From positions 101,045,689 through 101,109,688 of the forward strand of contig NC_072793.1 of the NCBI RefSeq assembly GCF_028583425.1: DNA of 64,000 nucleotides. Reading direction: 5' to 3'. A program made the translations under genes and the position numbers. This document shows, one piece after another, positions 42,901 through 56,667 of the stretch (within the stretch, counting starts at the first letter, position 1; each line of letters begins with the position of its first letter). This DNA comes from Eublepharis macularius. Its lineage: Eukaryota; Chordata; Lepidosauria; Squamata; Eublepharidae. Under the pieces are notes generated by a model. That model saw nothing but the letters and a program-made list of their open reading frames with translations, was not told the origin of the DNA and did no database searches.

Positions 42901-45900
42901 TAAAAAAATGTTTTTCAAAAGTTTAGAAAGAGGGGACTTCCGGTTTGGGATTCATGAAGGTCTAACGCAGCTCAGGGAGCTGAGCTGTCCATGCCGCTGT
43001 TTGTAGGGGCTGAGGGGCGCAAACTGCCCATAGCCCCCTGTTCTCAGGTGGAGAACAGGCAAGTACGCTCAAGACCTCGAGGGCACGTTGATCTCAGGTG
43101 TGAGGAGGGTTCTGCGCAACGAGCCCCCATCCACCCTTGAGGTCCCACCCGAAGAAAAGTAGCCAAGATCTCTGCAGCGGCTCTGGAGTCAATTTTTGGC
43201 ATAAGACCTGCATGCCCAAGCTTCAGCAAACCAAGAAGGGAACCTGAATCGATTGGATAATCGAAGCAGTGATTACAACCCAAGAGAAACAACTAAGAAG
43301 GTAAAGATTGCTATCTCTCAATACGGGACAGATTACAATAAGAAATAAAGTGACAAAGTGAATTAGGAAACTGTGAGAGACTTTATATATAATCGAGAAA
43401 ACTCCGGCAAATAAATTACTAAAAAGTGACATTTTAAAGAGAAGTTTGCACGGAAAAACGATTATTGTTTACATACCTGCGGCTAGGAAGAGATAGCGGA
43501 CTGTGAGAAAGTTTTAACATCACGAGAACTACTGTGAAGCGAAGAGGAACAGGAAGTGCGTCAGAACCATAAAGAGACTGGCGAGAAGCGGCTTGAAAGC
43601 AACGGAAGTGGAATATCGCCATTTTGAAGAAGGGCAAAGCTGCGACTTCAAGGAAAACGGAAGTAGGCCATCTTTGACAAGGGTAAGGGCGTTTGCTTCA
43701 AAATAAAACCATAGAGAAAAGACGCCCGACATTTTGGACTGCGTAAATACTAGCTTTTAGAAAAACAACCTAAATTTGGACTTTTAAAAATAAAAGAAAA
43801 TAATAAAGTAGCACCACGGAGTTAAGGAAAAGAGCAGACTCGTGGGAGCGAAGTAAAGCTACCCCACGATGTCGAAAAAGGAATGGCAGGCGGCGTTGGA
43901 AAATTTAGATAAAAAAGTTTCGGAAGGAAATAAAGAGCTTAAAGATATGATGCAAGAGATGGTGAAAAAATTGAAAGACTTTAAAGAGGCACTTAAATCA
44001 GAGATGGCAGAACTAGCTAAGAACGTGGATCAAGTTCAAAAAGACTTGCAAGTTACACAGCAGAGAGTTAACGCAGTAGAAAATGTGGCTGACACCTTGG
44101 CAGATGTGCAGAGAATGGAGTTGAGAGGAGTGAAGGGAAGAATGGTCATAGCTGAATGTAAACAAATGGAAAAACAACTTAGATTTCGTGGAATCCCGGG
44201 ATTATTGGAAAAATCAGCCCAAGAGCAGATTACAGAAATCTTGGCGGGTTACCTGGGTAAAGAAGAAGGGGAAATAGCAGCGCTTCTGGACGTGGCATAC
44301 AGAATTAATTCAAAATTTGCAGCTCAAAAGAAGTTACCAAGAGATATGATTGTGCAATTTACAACTAGGAATACAAGAGAGTCAATCATGAGTAAACAAT
44401 TCCAGGATCCATTAGAAGTCGATGGGAAAGCGGTGAGAATCATGAAAGAACTGCCCAGATCGGTGTTGTTGGAGAGGAGAAAGTATAGAGAGTTGGTCCA
44501 GATGTTAAAAGATTTGAAAATCAGATACAGATGGGAAATACCTGAAGGACTGGCTTTCGAATTTGGTGGAGCTAGGAGGAACATCAGATCTGGCCAGGAA
44601 ATGGAAACGATTATTAAAGACAATGAAAAAGACTTACCAAAAAGAGCTAAAATTTGATCATGGAGTGTAAAATTATATCTTGGAATGTAAATGGACTAAA
44701 TTCACCTTTTAAACGTAAGACTATTTTCCACTGGCTTTTAAAACAAAAATGCAATATAGTGTGTTTGCAAGAGACACATATCAAAAAGCAGGATGTAAAA
44801 TATTTGAAACTTGCAAAACTTGGAAATGAATTTGCAGCAGCTTCCAAAAAGAAGAAGAGAGGAGTTGTATTGTATATTAAGGAAGAGCTGCAACCAAAAT
44901 TAGTTTTAAGTGATACAGAAGCCAGATATATAGCAGTGGAAATAATTTGGAATTCAAAGAAGATTTTGGTGATTGGAATTTACGCGCCTAACGGGGCAAA
45001 AGAAATTTTTTTCAAGGATTTACAGAAACAGCTATATGAACTGACCTATGATCAAATAATTCTGGCAGGTGATTTCAATGGAGTTACAAACTTGGAAGAA
45101 GGCAAGAACTCTAAAAGTGCACAGAAAAAAAGAGGACTTTTGCCAAAATCGGTTTTTGCGATCAAGGAACAAGAAAGTCTGGAAGATGTATGGAGGAGAC
45201 AAAATCCTAAAAATAGACAATATACATTTTACTCTGCAAGACATTTCACACTATCAAGAATTGACATGATCTGGGCCTCCAAAGAACTGGTAGTATGGAC
45301 TAGAGATGTGGAGATAATGCCTAAGGTAGGCTCAGATCATAATCCAATTATGTGGAAATTTGGGAAAAACACTAGAAGAAGAGGATGGAGGATAAATGAA
45401 GACTTGCTGCAGACGGAAGACAACATTGCGATGTTACGAAGAGAAACCAAATTCTTTATATAGTACAATTTGAATAAGGATGTATCAATTTATAAGGTGT
45501 GGGACACATATAAAGCTGTGATTAGAGGAATACTAATGGATCTGAATGCAAGAGACAGGAAGAGAAAGGATGAAAAGAGACTTGAAATTATGGGAAAAAT
45601 TGAAGCCAAAGAGATACAACTTAAGAAAAGACCAGGGAAAAAGAAAATATATCAGGATATGAAAATCCTGCAGGAACAATTGACGGCAATGAATAACAAA
45701 GAATTGGAGTGGAATTTTAAAAAAAATGAAGCAGAAGTCGTTTGAGGGTGCAAATAAACCTGGGAAATACTTAGCGTGGCAGCTAAAGAAAAAAAAGAGA
45801 AGAAAACCATAACTAAGATTAGAGAAGAGGATAATATATTGATGGATCAATCTGCCATTAGTAGAGCCTTTTTCAAATTTTATGCAAAACTGTACCAAAA

Positions 45901-48900
45901 AAAGGAGGTGAATAGAGATTCAATAGCGGAATATTTGGAGAAAATGAAGCTTCCAACAATTTCAGAGAAATGGAAAGAGAAGTTAAACAGGGAAGTGACA
46001 GAGAAAGAAATAAAAGAAGCTATACAATCAACAAAATTAGGGAAAGCGCCTGGACCGGATGGAATAACAGCAAAGTTTTATAGAATGATGGCCAATGATC
46101 TGACACCGTTTCTAAGAGAGGTAATGAATGGAATTTTGCAAGGCCAAAAGATTCCTGACTCATGGAATGAAGCTAATATATCACTGATTCCGAAAGATGG
46201 ACAAGATTTGACTAATGTTAAGAATTATTGGCCAATTTCGCTGCTGAATAATGATTATAAAATATTTGCGAAAATTATGGTGGAAAGGTTAAAGGGATGG
46301 ATGTCGGAATTTATTGCAGAAGAACAGGCTGGATTTTTACCTAATAGACAAATTAAGGATAACCTAAGGACAGTAATAAACGCTATTGAATATTACGACA
46401 AGCACTGTGATAGGGAAGTTGGTTTCTTTTTTGTGGACGTGGAAAAAGCATTTGACAATTTGAACTAGGATTTTATGTTTGCCACTATGGAAAAGCTGCA
46501 AATGAGAGAAAAGTTCATACAAGCAGTTAAAGGAATTTATAAAGACCAGTGTGCAGCGATTGTAGTTAATGATGATTTGACTAAAAAATTGAAAATAGGT
46601 AAAGGTACAAGACAAGGTTGCCCATTGTCTCCATTGTTGTTTATTTTGATCTTGGAAATTTTGTTGATTCAAATACGAGAGGACGATACAATTCGTGGCA
46701 TAAAAATAAAGGAATTTTCCTACAAAGTTAGAGCATTTGTGGATGATGTAATGTTGATAGTGGAAGATCCAATATATAACATGCCAAAAATAATAGATAA
46801 AATAATTTTGGAGACTTGGCTGGATTTTATGTGAACAAAAAGAAGTCGAAGATATTGTGTAAGAATATGACGAAGCAAAAACAGCAAGAATTAATGGAGA
46901 TAACAGACTGCGAGGTAACTAACAAAGTGAAATATTTAGGGATTGAGCTGACTGTGAAAAACATAGATTTATTCAAAAATAATTACGAGAAACTGTGGCA
47001 ACAGATAGAAAGAGACTTGATAAAATGGAATAAATTAAATTTGTCATGGTTGGGAAGAATGGCAGCAGTGAAGATGAATGTGTTACCACGTGTGATGTTT
47101 TTGCTGCAAACTATTCCAATTATCCGAGACTTCAAACAATTCGACAAATGGCAAAGAAAAATTTCAGACTTTGTGTGGGCAGGCAGGAAACCCTGAGTGA
47201 AAATGAAAGTATTACAAGATTCGAAAGAAAGAGGGGGGCTGCAACTGCCAAACATAAGATTATATTACGAAGCAATTTGTCTGGCTTGGTTAAAAGACTG
47301 GATAGTGGTAAAAGACCGTAAACTGCTGGCCTTGGAGGGACACAAAAAATTGTTTGGATGGCATGCCTATTTGTGGTACGACAAAGTTAAAGCGGACTCT
47401 ATGTTTTTGCATCACTACATTAGAAGAAGCCTTTTCATAATCTGGAAGAAATATAAGAACTACATGGAAAGTGGCATCCCCTCATGGGTGGTACCATACG
47501 AAGTTATAGATCCAAGAGCTGTCTATAATGAACAACAATGTTTAACTTATAAAGAGATAATGTCGATGGAACATAGGATACCAAAAATAAAGACACAAGA
47601 AGAGTTATCTCCTCACTATGGATGGTTTCAATACAGGCAGATCAGGGATCTTTACAACTCGGACTGTTTAAAGGGAGGAATAAGACTGAAAAACTCGGAG
47701 TTAGAAGAAGTGATTTTACAAGAAGGTAAAAAAGACATTTCGAAAATATACAAAATACTTTTAAAATGGTATACGGAAGACGAGACAGTCAAAGTCCAGA
47801 TGGTGAAATGGGCAATAAACTTTCATAAAGAAATAACAATGGAATCATGGGAACACTTGTGGAAAAACACTTTGAAGATTTCAACTTGTACCAATATTAA
47901 AGAGAATGTGTATAAAATGATGTATAGGTGGTATTTAACGCCTAAGAAGATTGCGCTTGGAAATGCAAATATGTCAGATAAATGCTGGAAATGTAAAAAG
48001 CATGAAGGATCATTGTATCATATGTGGTGGACTTGTGAGGTAGCTAAGCAATATTGGGGAGATATAACAGAAATAATTAATGAGGTTTTGCAAACCCAAA
48101 TAAATAAGAACCCAGAATTGCTGCTACTGAACTTGGGAATGGAAGATGTTCCAATGCAGTATAGAACATTGCTATTTTACATGACTACAGCAGCAAGACT
48201 TTTGTATGAGCAGAAATGGAAAGTGCAAGAAATACCAACTATAGAAGATTGGATTTACAAATTGTTGTACATGGCAGAAATGGACAAAATGACAAGAAAA
48301 TTGAAAGATCTGGATCCAGGAGAATATTTTGCAGACTGGGGGAAACTGAAACAATATCTAGAAAAAAAATGGGATGTAAAAGGAGGACTGTGGCAGTTTG
48401 AGAATTATTAATTTGTGATTTTATAAAGGGGAGAGAGAAGTAACTTTACCATTAATGGGGAAATTTAGTTATTAATTAAGCTAATACTATTATTAAGAAG
48501 ATTGTATTAAGAATAGATATGTTAAACAGTTAGGAATAGAATGGTCTTATTAGAGAATCTGAGATATAGAATAATTTGAACATGCTTAGAATAAGGGATA
48601 CAATAGATACAAGATTTAGAAGAATATAGTTAAAAATAATTTAAATGATAAGATGGGTTAAGGGTTGGAAAGCTGTTGGAAGTCAATAAGGAGGGGGGGA
48701 AAGGGTGGGGGTGGTTATAATTTAGGTAATATGGGGAATTTATGTAAAAATTTATGTACTCACCAATAAAAATTTTTTAAAAAAGTTTAGAAAGAGGAGG
48801 AGAATATAGGTGAATTCAAAGGAGAGCTTCTTGATTGGCAGGATGTATGACTAAGGAATGGCTCATGTTGTGGGAACCTCTGAGATACAGAAATGAAGTC

Positions 48901-51900
48901 TTGAGGTGAGGTGAAGGATTTGGAGGTGGTCTTGGTTACATAATCCAAGAGCGGAAAATGGGAAGTAGAGCTCAACTGTCCAGTCCTGTGAAGAGCAAAT
49001 GTTATCATGCCAAAATGTGCTTCAATTAATTACCAAGAAATTCTGACTACTAGTCTAGAATTTCATCATGAAATAAGAATCATTATCATCATGAAATAAG
49101 AATTAGTTTTTAATTATGTAGCATGAGGCTGTATATACATGCAATGTTTAAATTTTTTGGTAAACAAATTCCATTAATCTATTCACAATGTTATGCTCTT
49201 CCAGAGATTTCTGTAAGATTATTGGGCAGTTTTTCTATCTAAAAGATATTATCACAGATTCTTGGTTTTACAGTTCTCAGAACTGAATTTGTGTCTGCAG
49301 AGATCACGTCTCTTCTTCACAGCAAAAAGGTTATAAAATAAACCTACAGTTGAGAAAAAAACCTTAATCCCATTGTTCCTTTGCAAATCTTTGTACACAG
49401 AACCAACTCCTTACCTCTTAAGTGCTAAGTTTCAGAAAACTCAATGAATAGAAGATTGTTGGGAGTAGAATAGATCTGCACAAGAAGCTACGTGTGAGGA
49501 GTCTTTATGTAGAAAAGAATGAGTCTGTATGTAGAAAACCATAATTTAAATCTAGTCTTACTGACTAGTGTTTTTAATCAAGATTTAAATCAAATCCACC
49601 CTGATTCCTAGCTTTTATTTTTTTTAAAAAACCCAAAGTAAGTTTCTATCACAAGTCTCTAGTAGTAAGAAATAAGGGGAAAGGCAGCTGAGGAATTTCC
49701 CCTTGTAGGTCTGCAACAAAAAGAGCTAGAGACTGATTTTTTTTTTAAACGCAAGCTGCGAATTCTGAGTAGATCATGGCAAAAGATTGCTATAATTTCA
49801 TTGCAATATAGTGCAATAGCAATTACTGACTTTTAGAAAAAGCTATTAAAAAACCTGTCACTGGAAGGGGGAAAATGCTAGGATATGGCAGCTGATAGAG
49901 AAAGTGTGCATGGACCTCCCATGTGGGCACTCCATTGCCAATTTTAATGCCTCTGTATTTGTGGCAATGATGACAGCGAAACAGAGAATGCCTGCTATGT
50001 AGGTGCAACCAGTTACCAATAATATTTGATAGAGTAGCAAGCACACTCTTGAACAAAAAATGGCCACTCCTATGTAGACCAAATAAATGTGATACAATAC
50101 AGTAAAAAGGTTCAGAGACTGCATTTCTTCTAACAGTCCTACTTAGCTTTATCTGTAGTAATTCCTGTATTCTGAGGTTTCCCAGGAAATACATCAGTTT
50201 CTTGGTAATTTTACCACTTAATTGCTATGTTCCTGGAGGGCATATGAAATAATAAATTGTATCTCCTTTGGAAAATGTGTTTGGTGTTTATTCACTCCTC
50301 CAAACCCAGTTCAAAATTCCAGTGGTCACCAATCAAATCAATGTTTATGGCAGCAGAATCCAGAGCTTCACAATACCCAAACTTCCGAATTCACAGTGTT
50401 GAGCCCATGGAATGAATCTTTTCTTAATCTGTAGGATTTGCAGGGTACAATACTATCATGCATATAGTGTCTTTGACTTCTTTTCCACCACAGAAAATCA
50501 CCTTTTGTTTGCCTGACTGCTTTTGTGCCAGGACTTTCTGCATGAGCCATGGGGCTGGGTTATTTGCACTGTATGTTGATGCTTGAAGGGATGGAAAATT
50601 TCAGTACTGGCCCATGTTCTGCCTGCTCATTTCCAAATGGTTTAATTTCTTGGCTTGGTTTTCCTTTGCATTTAATTGTGAGGAGAACCCTCAGCTTAGG
50701 ATGGTTGAGCTCTCCTCGAACAGCCTTGGCTTGGGAGGGGCTTTCTGAAGCTCTGCCTGTGACGTGGTTGCAGATCTGCCCTGATCCTTTCTTATTATAA
50801 CGGTCTGGGCTCAGTCCGGGATGGCAGCTAGTCTCCACCTCCAAGGCTCCAGTTTCATAAGGCATTTGTTTCCTGGAATACTTAGTCATACCCTGGCAGG
50901 ACCGTTACATTTGAGAAAGCAGAATGTGAACTCCACTGAACCATCAGCTGCAGCATGTTCTTCTTTCTTCCTTCATTGTGTGGGTACCTCCTTCCCTGTT
51001 TTTGTACGTGAATCCAGAGATCATTCTGAGGATGAGCAGTGCGCTCTGATCTTTAGCATACAGTCGGACATGGTCTCTGCATTTTCTTTTGCATATTATT
51101 TCCTAGAATTCTGAAACACAGAGCTTGTTCTGGTTGCAGTTAACCAGGCAGTGATGAGTTCTCTCAAAAGCAAAAAAAGAAAAAAAAAAAAAAGTGGTTT
51201 AATTAGGGATTGTGTTAAGAATATTGTTGTTTGGCATTCTGGAGGAATCAGTCTGGTTACACATTCCCATGCCTTTCTGGAGAACTGGGCTCACCCTACA
51301 GAAGCGCTTTAAAATGGCAACGGTGATTGCATGGCGGCCACACAGTCTGCATCCTGTTTAGTTTGGCTCTTTGTCAAAGAAGATATAAAACCTAGTGGTT
51401 AGAAATGTAATAGGAAGCAAATGCAGAATTACTAGTCTGGGTTCACTAATCCTTTTGTGCAATGATTGCAGATCTTTACCATTTTCCCGTACCCCTAGCA
51501 ATCCCTTTCTACCCTGAGAAAGTTGACTCCTGTGGTTGCAGGACCCACATGGAGTACATGGGTCAGTGGACTGCAGTGATGAAGAGGATAATGAAAGGAG
51601 TGGGAAATGCAATTTCACCCCTTCTGCCTTGTCACTGCAGCTACTACTCTGCATGGGTATTACTCCACACAGGTCTGCAACCTTGGAAGTCAACTTTGCT
51701 GGGGTCAAAAGGGACTGTTGGTGGGAGGGGGAAGAAAGAATATCCCAGATGTCAGTGACTTTCTCTGATGTAGTGCTGAAGCCAGCCAATCATCTGTAGC
51801 AATTCCAAGCCAGAAGTGTTAAGGGCATGCTATAGTGACACATGATACAGGAACTATGTTGCACTAATCAGATCTGAGTCATGTGGTAAACCTTTGAAAT

Positions 51901-54900
51901 GCTAAATCTTTTTTATTCTTGGTAAAACCCTGTCTGAGGCATCTGAATGACAAGTATGTGTCCAGTCCAGACCCCTGTTGCTAAGGATCTAAATTAAGTT
52001 TCCTGTCCACAAGCACTTTGCATTTTACGATTAATATTTGCTCTAACGCCAAGAGAGCCCATTCATGTATAACCTTTAACGTACTGAAATTTAGCTGCTC
52101 CAGGGAAGGAATGGGGAGGAAATAATTTGTTTTAATGTCCCCAAACTGGTGGCCAGGGAAGGGGTGCAGAGATGCAAATCTACTTAAGGACCAGTAGACC
52201 AAGAGTAATTACTTCAGGGAGAGCCTTGCATGGCACTGTGGTCTGTGTGAGAGACTGGCAAGGTGTATGGTTGTTAGGGCATATGTTGGTGATCCAGGAC
52301 TTTGCATTTTCATATTCAAATCTGATTTCTCACATTCTCTGGTGACAGTTTCTTTTTCAAGAAACAGTTTTCAATTTTTCAGTTGTACTTTGTTCTAGGA
52401 TTCCAGTGAATTCTCACCCGCCCAACTTCTTGCTTTGAACCTGTTTTATGCTTGGAGTTGTCAGCTGATAGTCTAAAGGGCTTTGAAATGAAAAGGACAT
52501 TGGAGTCCAGAAGTTCAGTCATAGGCTGTGTCTTTTGCCAGATCTTTCGAGTGCCCGAGACTTTGGTTGTGGCAGAATTGCTTTCAATCAGAGCAACAGA
52601 TGGATAGATATACCCTCTGTTGATTTTACACTATTTGTGCTGCTCCTAAAGTGGCCTTACCACAGACCCAAAGATTATTTTTCCTTTGAGATGGTATTGA
52701 GTGGTAAGGAGATATAAATTGACATGGAGTTCTGGAAGCTAATGCTTCTAAAGTGAAAGGGAGCCTTAGATCTTTGATTGCATTCAGATATTGGGTGGGT
52801 GGAGGACAAATAATCTTCATTCAAGAGAAGTGACACATACATATTTAATTTTTATTTATAACATGTATAAGCCCACCTACCTCTCAGATAATTGAGAACT
52901 GGGTAAAAACAACAAGAAAATTTGTGGAAGAACAGAATTCTAAAAGCAACAGAATTAAAACAACCAGCAGGGAAAAAACCTTAAAATTCAACAGAGGTTA
53001 CTGTTGGAATAGCAGGGAGGTACCATGCCATGGTTCAATGGTAGAGTCCTTGCTTTGAATTCAGAAGGTCTTAGTTTAAACTGGGATCTCTTTTTAAATG
53101 ATCTCTGATAGCTAGTCTTTGGATAAAGACCATTCTTTGCCTGAGACTGTGGAAAGCTGTTTCTAGTCAGAGACAACAGTGATAAGTTAGGTGGACCGAA
53201 ATGGTTTTGATTTGTTTTCATGAGTTATTATTGGTTCACTATTAGATTAAATTGGTCAAGTCCTCTTCTATTAGATATCTACACTGGCTTGAGTCATATT
53301 GGGTGAAATCTTTTTCACGTCATATTCGGTGAAATCTCCAGCCTATGAGACTGTGGTAATGTCTCAGATAGTACCCTGGAGGTTAATGGGGTGTGCGCTT
53401 CTTATAGGTATTATGTAGCATTCAAGAGGAGCAGAATGTCTTCCTTAAGTGGAAAACTGCAAGCTGGGCTGCGAAGCTGTCTGTAGGCCACCCTGCTTTG
53501 TGGCTGGCAACACTAGTCTTAGCCATAAGGAAAATCAAGAGCACGGCCAATCTGATGTTCACTTGTTTGGTTTGTAGAAGAAGCCAAAGCAATGAGACTC
53601 ACAAAACACAGGAACAAGTTACAACGTACTTTTAAAAAAAAAAAAAAATTAAAGATATTTTTATTGGGTGAGTAAAAATTAATATTACAAATTTTCAATT
53701 AAAACCTTCACTTCCATGTTCTCCCACCCTTTCCCCTCCCCCCTTAATCTAAGACTTCCAACAGTTACAATGTACTTAATGGTCTGTGATTTTATTTCCC
53801 ACTGTTGGTTTTAGGGGGAGACAGGACAGTCAAAACTCAGCCACTTTCCTTCCTTGGAAGCTGCCCAAAAGGACTTTGAGAAGAAGTTTCGGGAAAAGAC
53901 AAAGAACAGTTGGGCCAACCGGGAGAACTTTATAGCCCATGATGGCAAGTACACCTTGATTGAAGTGCAACAAGGGGATGAAGAGGAGCAAGAGGTAATA
54001 GTGAAGGTAAATGACCAAGGAGTACTCCTGGGACAAAAGCCTGATAAGGAAGGAAAAGCAGCACAAGGCAATGCAGAATAGCAAGAGCTTAAATATATGT
54101 AATCTAATAGATGTATATTATGATAAAAGTACAGTTTACTCCTTGTCAGTCATCCCAGCACCTTTGCACTCAGTAGCCAGAATCCTCCAAGCCAGGAGAT
54201 TTACCTCTTAATGAACAATTGGGTAGAATACTGTACATTTCCCCATGTCTTTTTCAAAAGTAAACGTGCTTTAAACTTTTTTGAATGGAAAGATCCTGAG
54301 CCATCCCAGAGGGAGTAGGGGACCTACTAGTGTGTGCATATGCACACCTATGTGTCTTCATGAATGGAGGTGTGTCTGAGAGGAGACTCATTTAGCAAGT
54401 CAGCTGGTTGATTCCTGGGGATTTTAGGTACATTGTGTGGTTAGTCTAGTGATTGAGCAACTGGCCTTCAATTGGCCTTGTTATGCTTGAGCACTAACAT
54501 GCTCCCTAAGAAGTGAGTTAATTCTAGCTGGTTGCTGAGCAGTGCCTTAAATCTTCTCTTAAGGATTTGGAAGACTCTTGTGCTTTGGCTATGACATGAT
54601 CACTACAGCAGACTTTTAGGAGGTCTGCTGGAGTTCTGAAATCCACAGGCATGTGAATGCACAGATGCAAACTGAAGTGTGATTTGTGAAATGGATGGGA
54701 GCTAGGATTTGTTCATACATATATACATATAAGCAACCCAGTCTGATGCTTATCTACTCAGAAGTGTTCAGCGGTGCTTGCTGCCAAATATGTGTGCATA
54801 AGACTTTGCGTCTGAGGTTGCAATCCTGCCCCAGTTGAAAGGAATGACATTATGTGTGAATCTTGGCTTTTATCAGCTGTTTCCTCTCTCCAAGGTGGAC

Positions 54901-56603
54901 ACTGTAGATGGGGTGAAGCTATCCAAACAAAATGTACGGCCGTGCACACTAAACAAGGCTACACAGGAATTAGTCTCGCTTATCTTCAGCAACGACATGT
55001 TTAAAGAAGCTATGCAGACCATGAATATAGGTAAAGGGCAGAGGGGCTCTTTGGTTATGTAGAAGAAACGGAGGGCACCATATCCCTCTGTCTCCATGTC
55101 TTGGTATTTGGTCAAGGCCAGTTTGTCATTCAGAAGTATCTGCTTCATAGGGTTCTGCCTTTTGCTAACAATATGGATGTTGCAGTAATGTGGGCAGTGC
55201 AGTTGCAGGGTGGTCAGACCAAAGGAACTGGTAGCGGGGAAGATCAGAAAGTAAGCAGTTCAAGCTGCAAGCAATACTGTGTTTAATTCTTTAATCTTCC
55301 ACCGCAAATAAGGACTATCTTATTCAGCCTGAAGCCACTGATTTGTAGAATTCTTGGCGTTCATCAAAACCAGATATATCCATTCCAAATTCCCTTGTGT
55401 TTCACTTTGCCTTCTGTCAGATGTGAAGAAGATGCCCTTGGGGAAACTGAGCAAGCACCAGATAGCCAAAGGTTTTGAAGCTTTGGAGGCCATTGAGGCA
55501 GCCATACAGAAGCAGCCACCATCCCACAAGCAGCTGGAGGAGCTCTCCTCTCGTTTCTACACAATCATCCCCCACAACTTTGGCCGTGCTCGGCCTCCAC
55601 CCATCGCCACCCACGAGGTCCTCCAAGCCAAGAAGGATATGCTGTTGGTATGATGTCTTGAGAACTGGCTAAGGATTTGTTTAAATGTGAAGCTGGAGAG
55701 GCAAAGAACTCATCTTGGGAACTTCATGCTCACACTGTGTCTCATGCAAAGAGCTGTGCATGCTTCGTTTGCATGCCAGTACAATTATCCACAAGGGCTG
55801 TGGATCACAAAAGTACATTTAGCTGCTTTGCACAGCTAGCAGATCCGCTTAAATGAGATGTTGAGCTTGTACAAGGTCACAGGGGGAAGCTTCTTGCCTT
55901 GCCAGTCTTACATTCAAATTTGGTCCCTGTGCACCTTTCAAATAAATGGAATTTCAGTGCCAGGAAACACGCTGTCAAAAAAATGTTAAGGCTAAACCCT
56001 GATCCTATCAGCTCATAAGTAAAAGTGTCCTCACTTAGAGGAGAGATCTGCACTGTGCCCTGGAAAACCAGGTTTTATTGGGGCTCCAAAGATGTTTAAT
56101 GATCCTGGGAAGTGGAAAGAGGGTGGCAGGCATTAGGGGCATATTTCTGGTGTGGTTGAAGGACCCTTTCAAAGAATCCTTTAGGAAGGTGTTCTACTGG
56201 CTCTAGGTTCCACTTACTCCCCTGGTATTTTTCTGCATATGGTATATAACAGCTATTGCAAACTGGGGAGTAGCCAGCACCATGGGAGGAAGGGAAGGTG
56301 AGCTCACTTAGCTTCTGCAGTTCTCTTTAGTCTCCTGCCGTCCAGTGGCCTTTAACGCTGGCTCAAGGAGGGCATCTGTTCTTGCCCCGGCTGCCTCCAT
56401 CCTGCATCCTTTTCTTTATAACTTTGAAAGTTTCTTATAGAACTCAACCAACTCGTAACTGCCAGGCAGCGGGGGCTGGCTGTAGATATTGGGGGTGAAG
56501 TGCTTAAGCAACAAACTCAAGTTTTTACTAAAGATTTTAAAAAACAACTATAACAGCTTTTAAAAAGCTGTTAAAAGTGTGTAATATATATATTACGCTG
56601 TTT

Positions 56604-56667
<64 letters not shown>

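Larger units (their letters stand above)
42934..48780 (+). mobile_element. Full-length L1 LINE, ORF2 broken
   Basis: The 5847-bp element is bounded by an exact 17-bp duplication. Its 5'UTR (42934-43868) begins GGACTTCCGG. ORF1 is 43869-44657. ORF2 is 44660-48411, overlapped by no spacer (stop and start 2 bp apart). The 3'UTR has a G-rich tract ('aggaggggggaaagggtggg' type, about 48690-48712), an AATAAA near 48766 and a short A tail. It is in the same orientation as PARP3. Complete ends suggest modest age despite the ORF2 damage. Confidence 0.95.
41693..53814 (+). other. PARP3 12.1-kb intron
   Basis: Holds a full-length sense L1 (42934-48780) and an antisense truncated L1 (53632-53762). The sequence at about 42540-42916 and 48798-48960 looks like one host segment split by the L1. 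48960-52840 has no feature I recognise, apart from a poly(A) run at about 51180. Confidence 0.6.
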
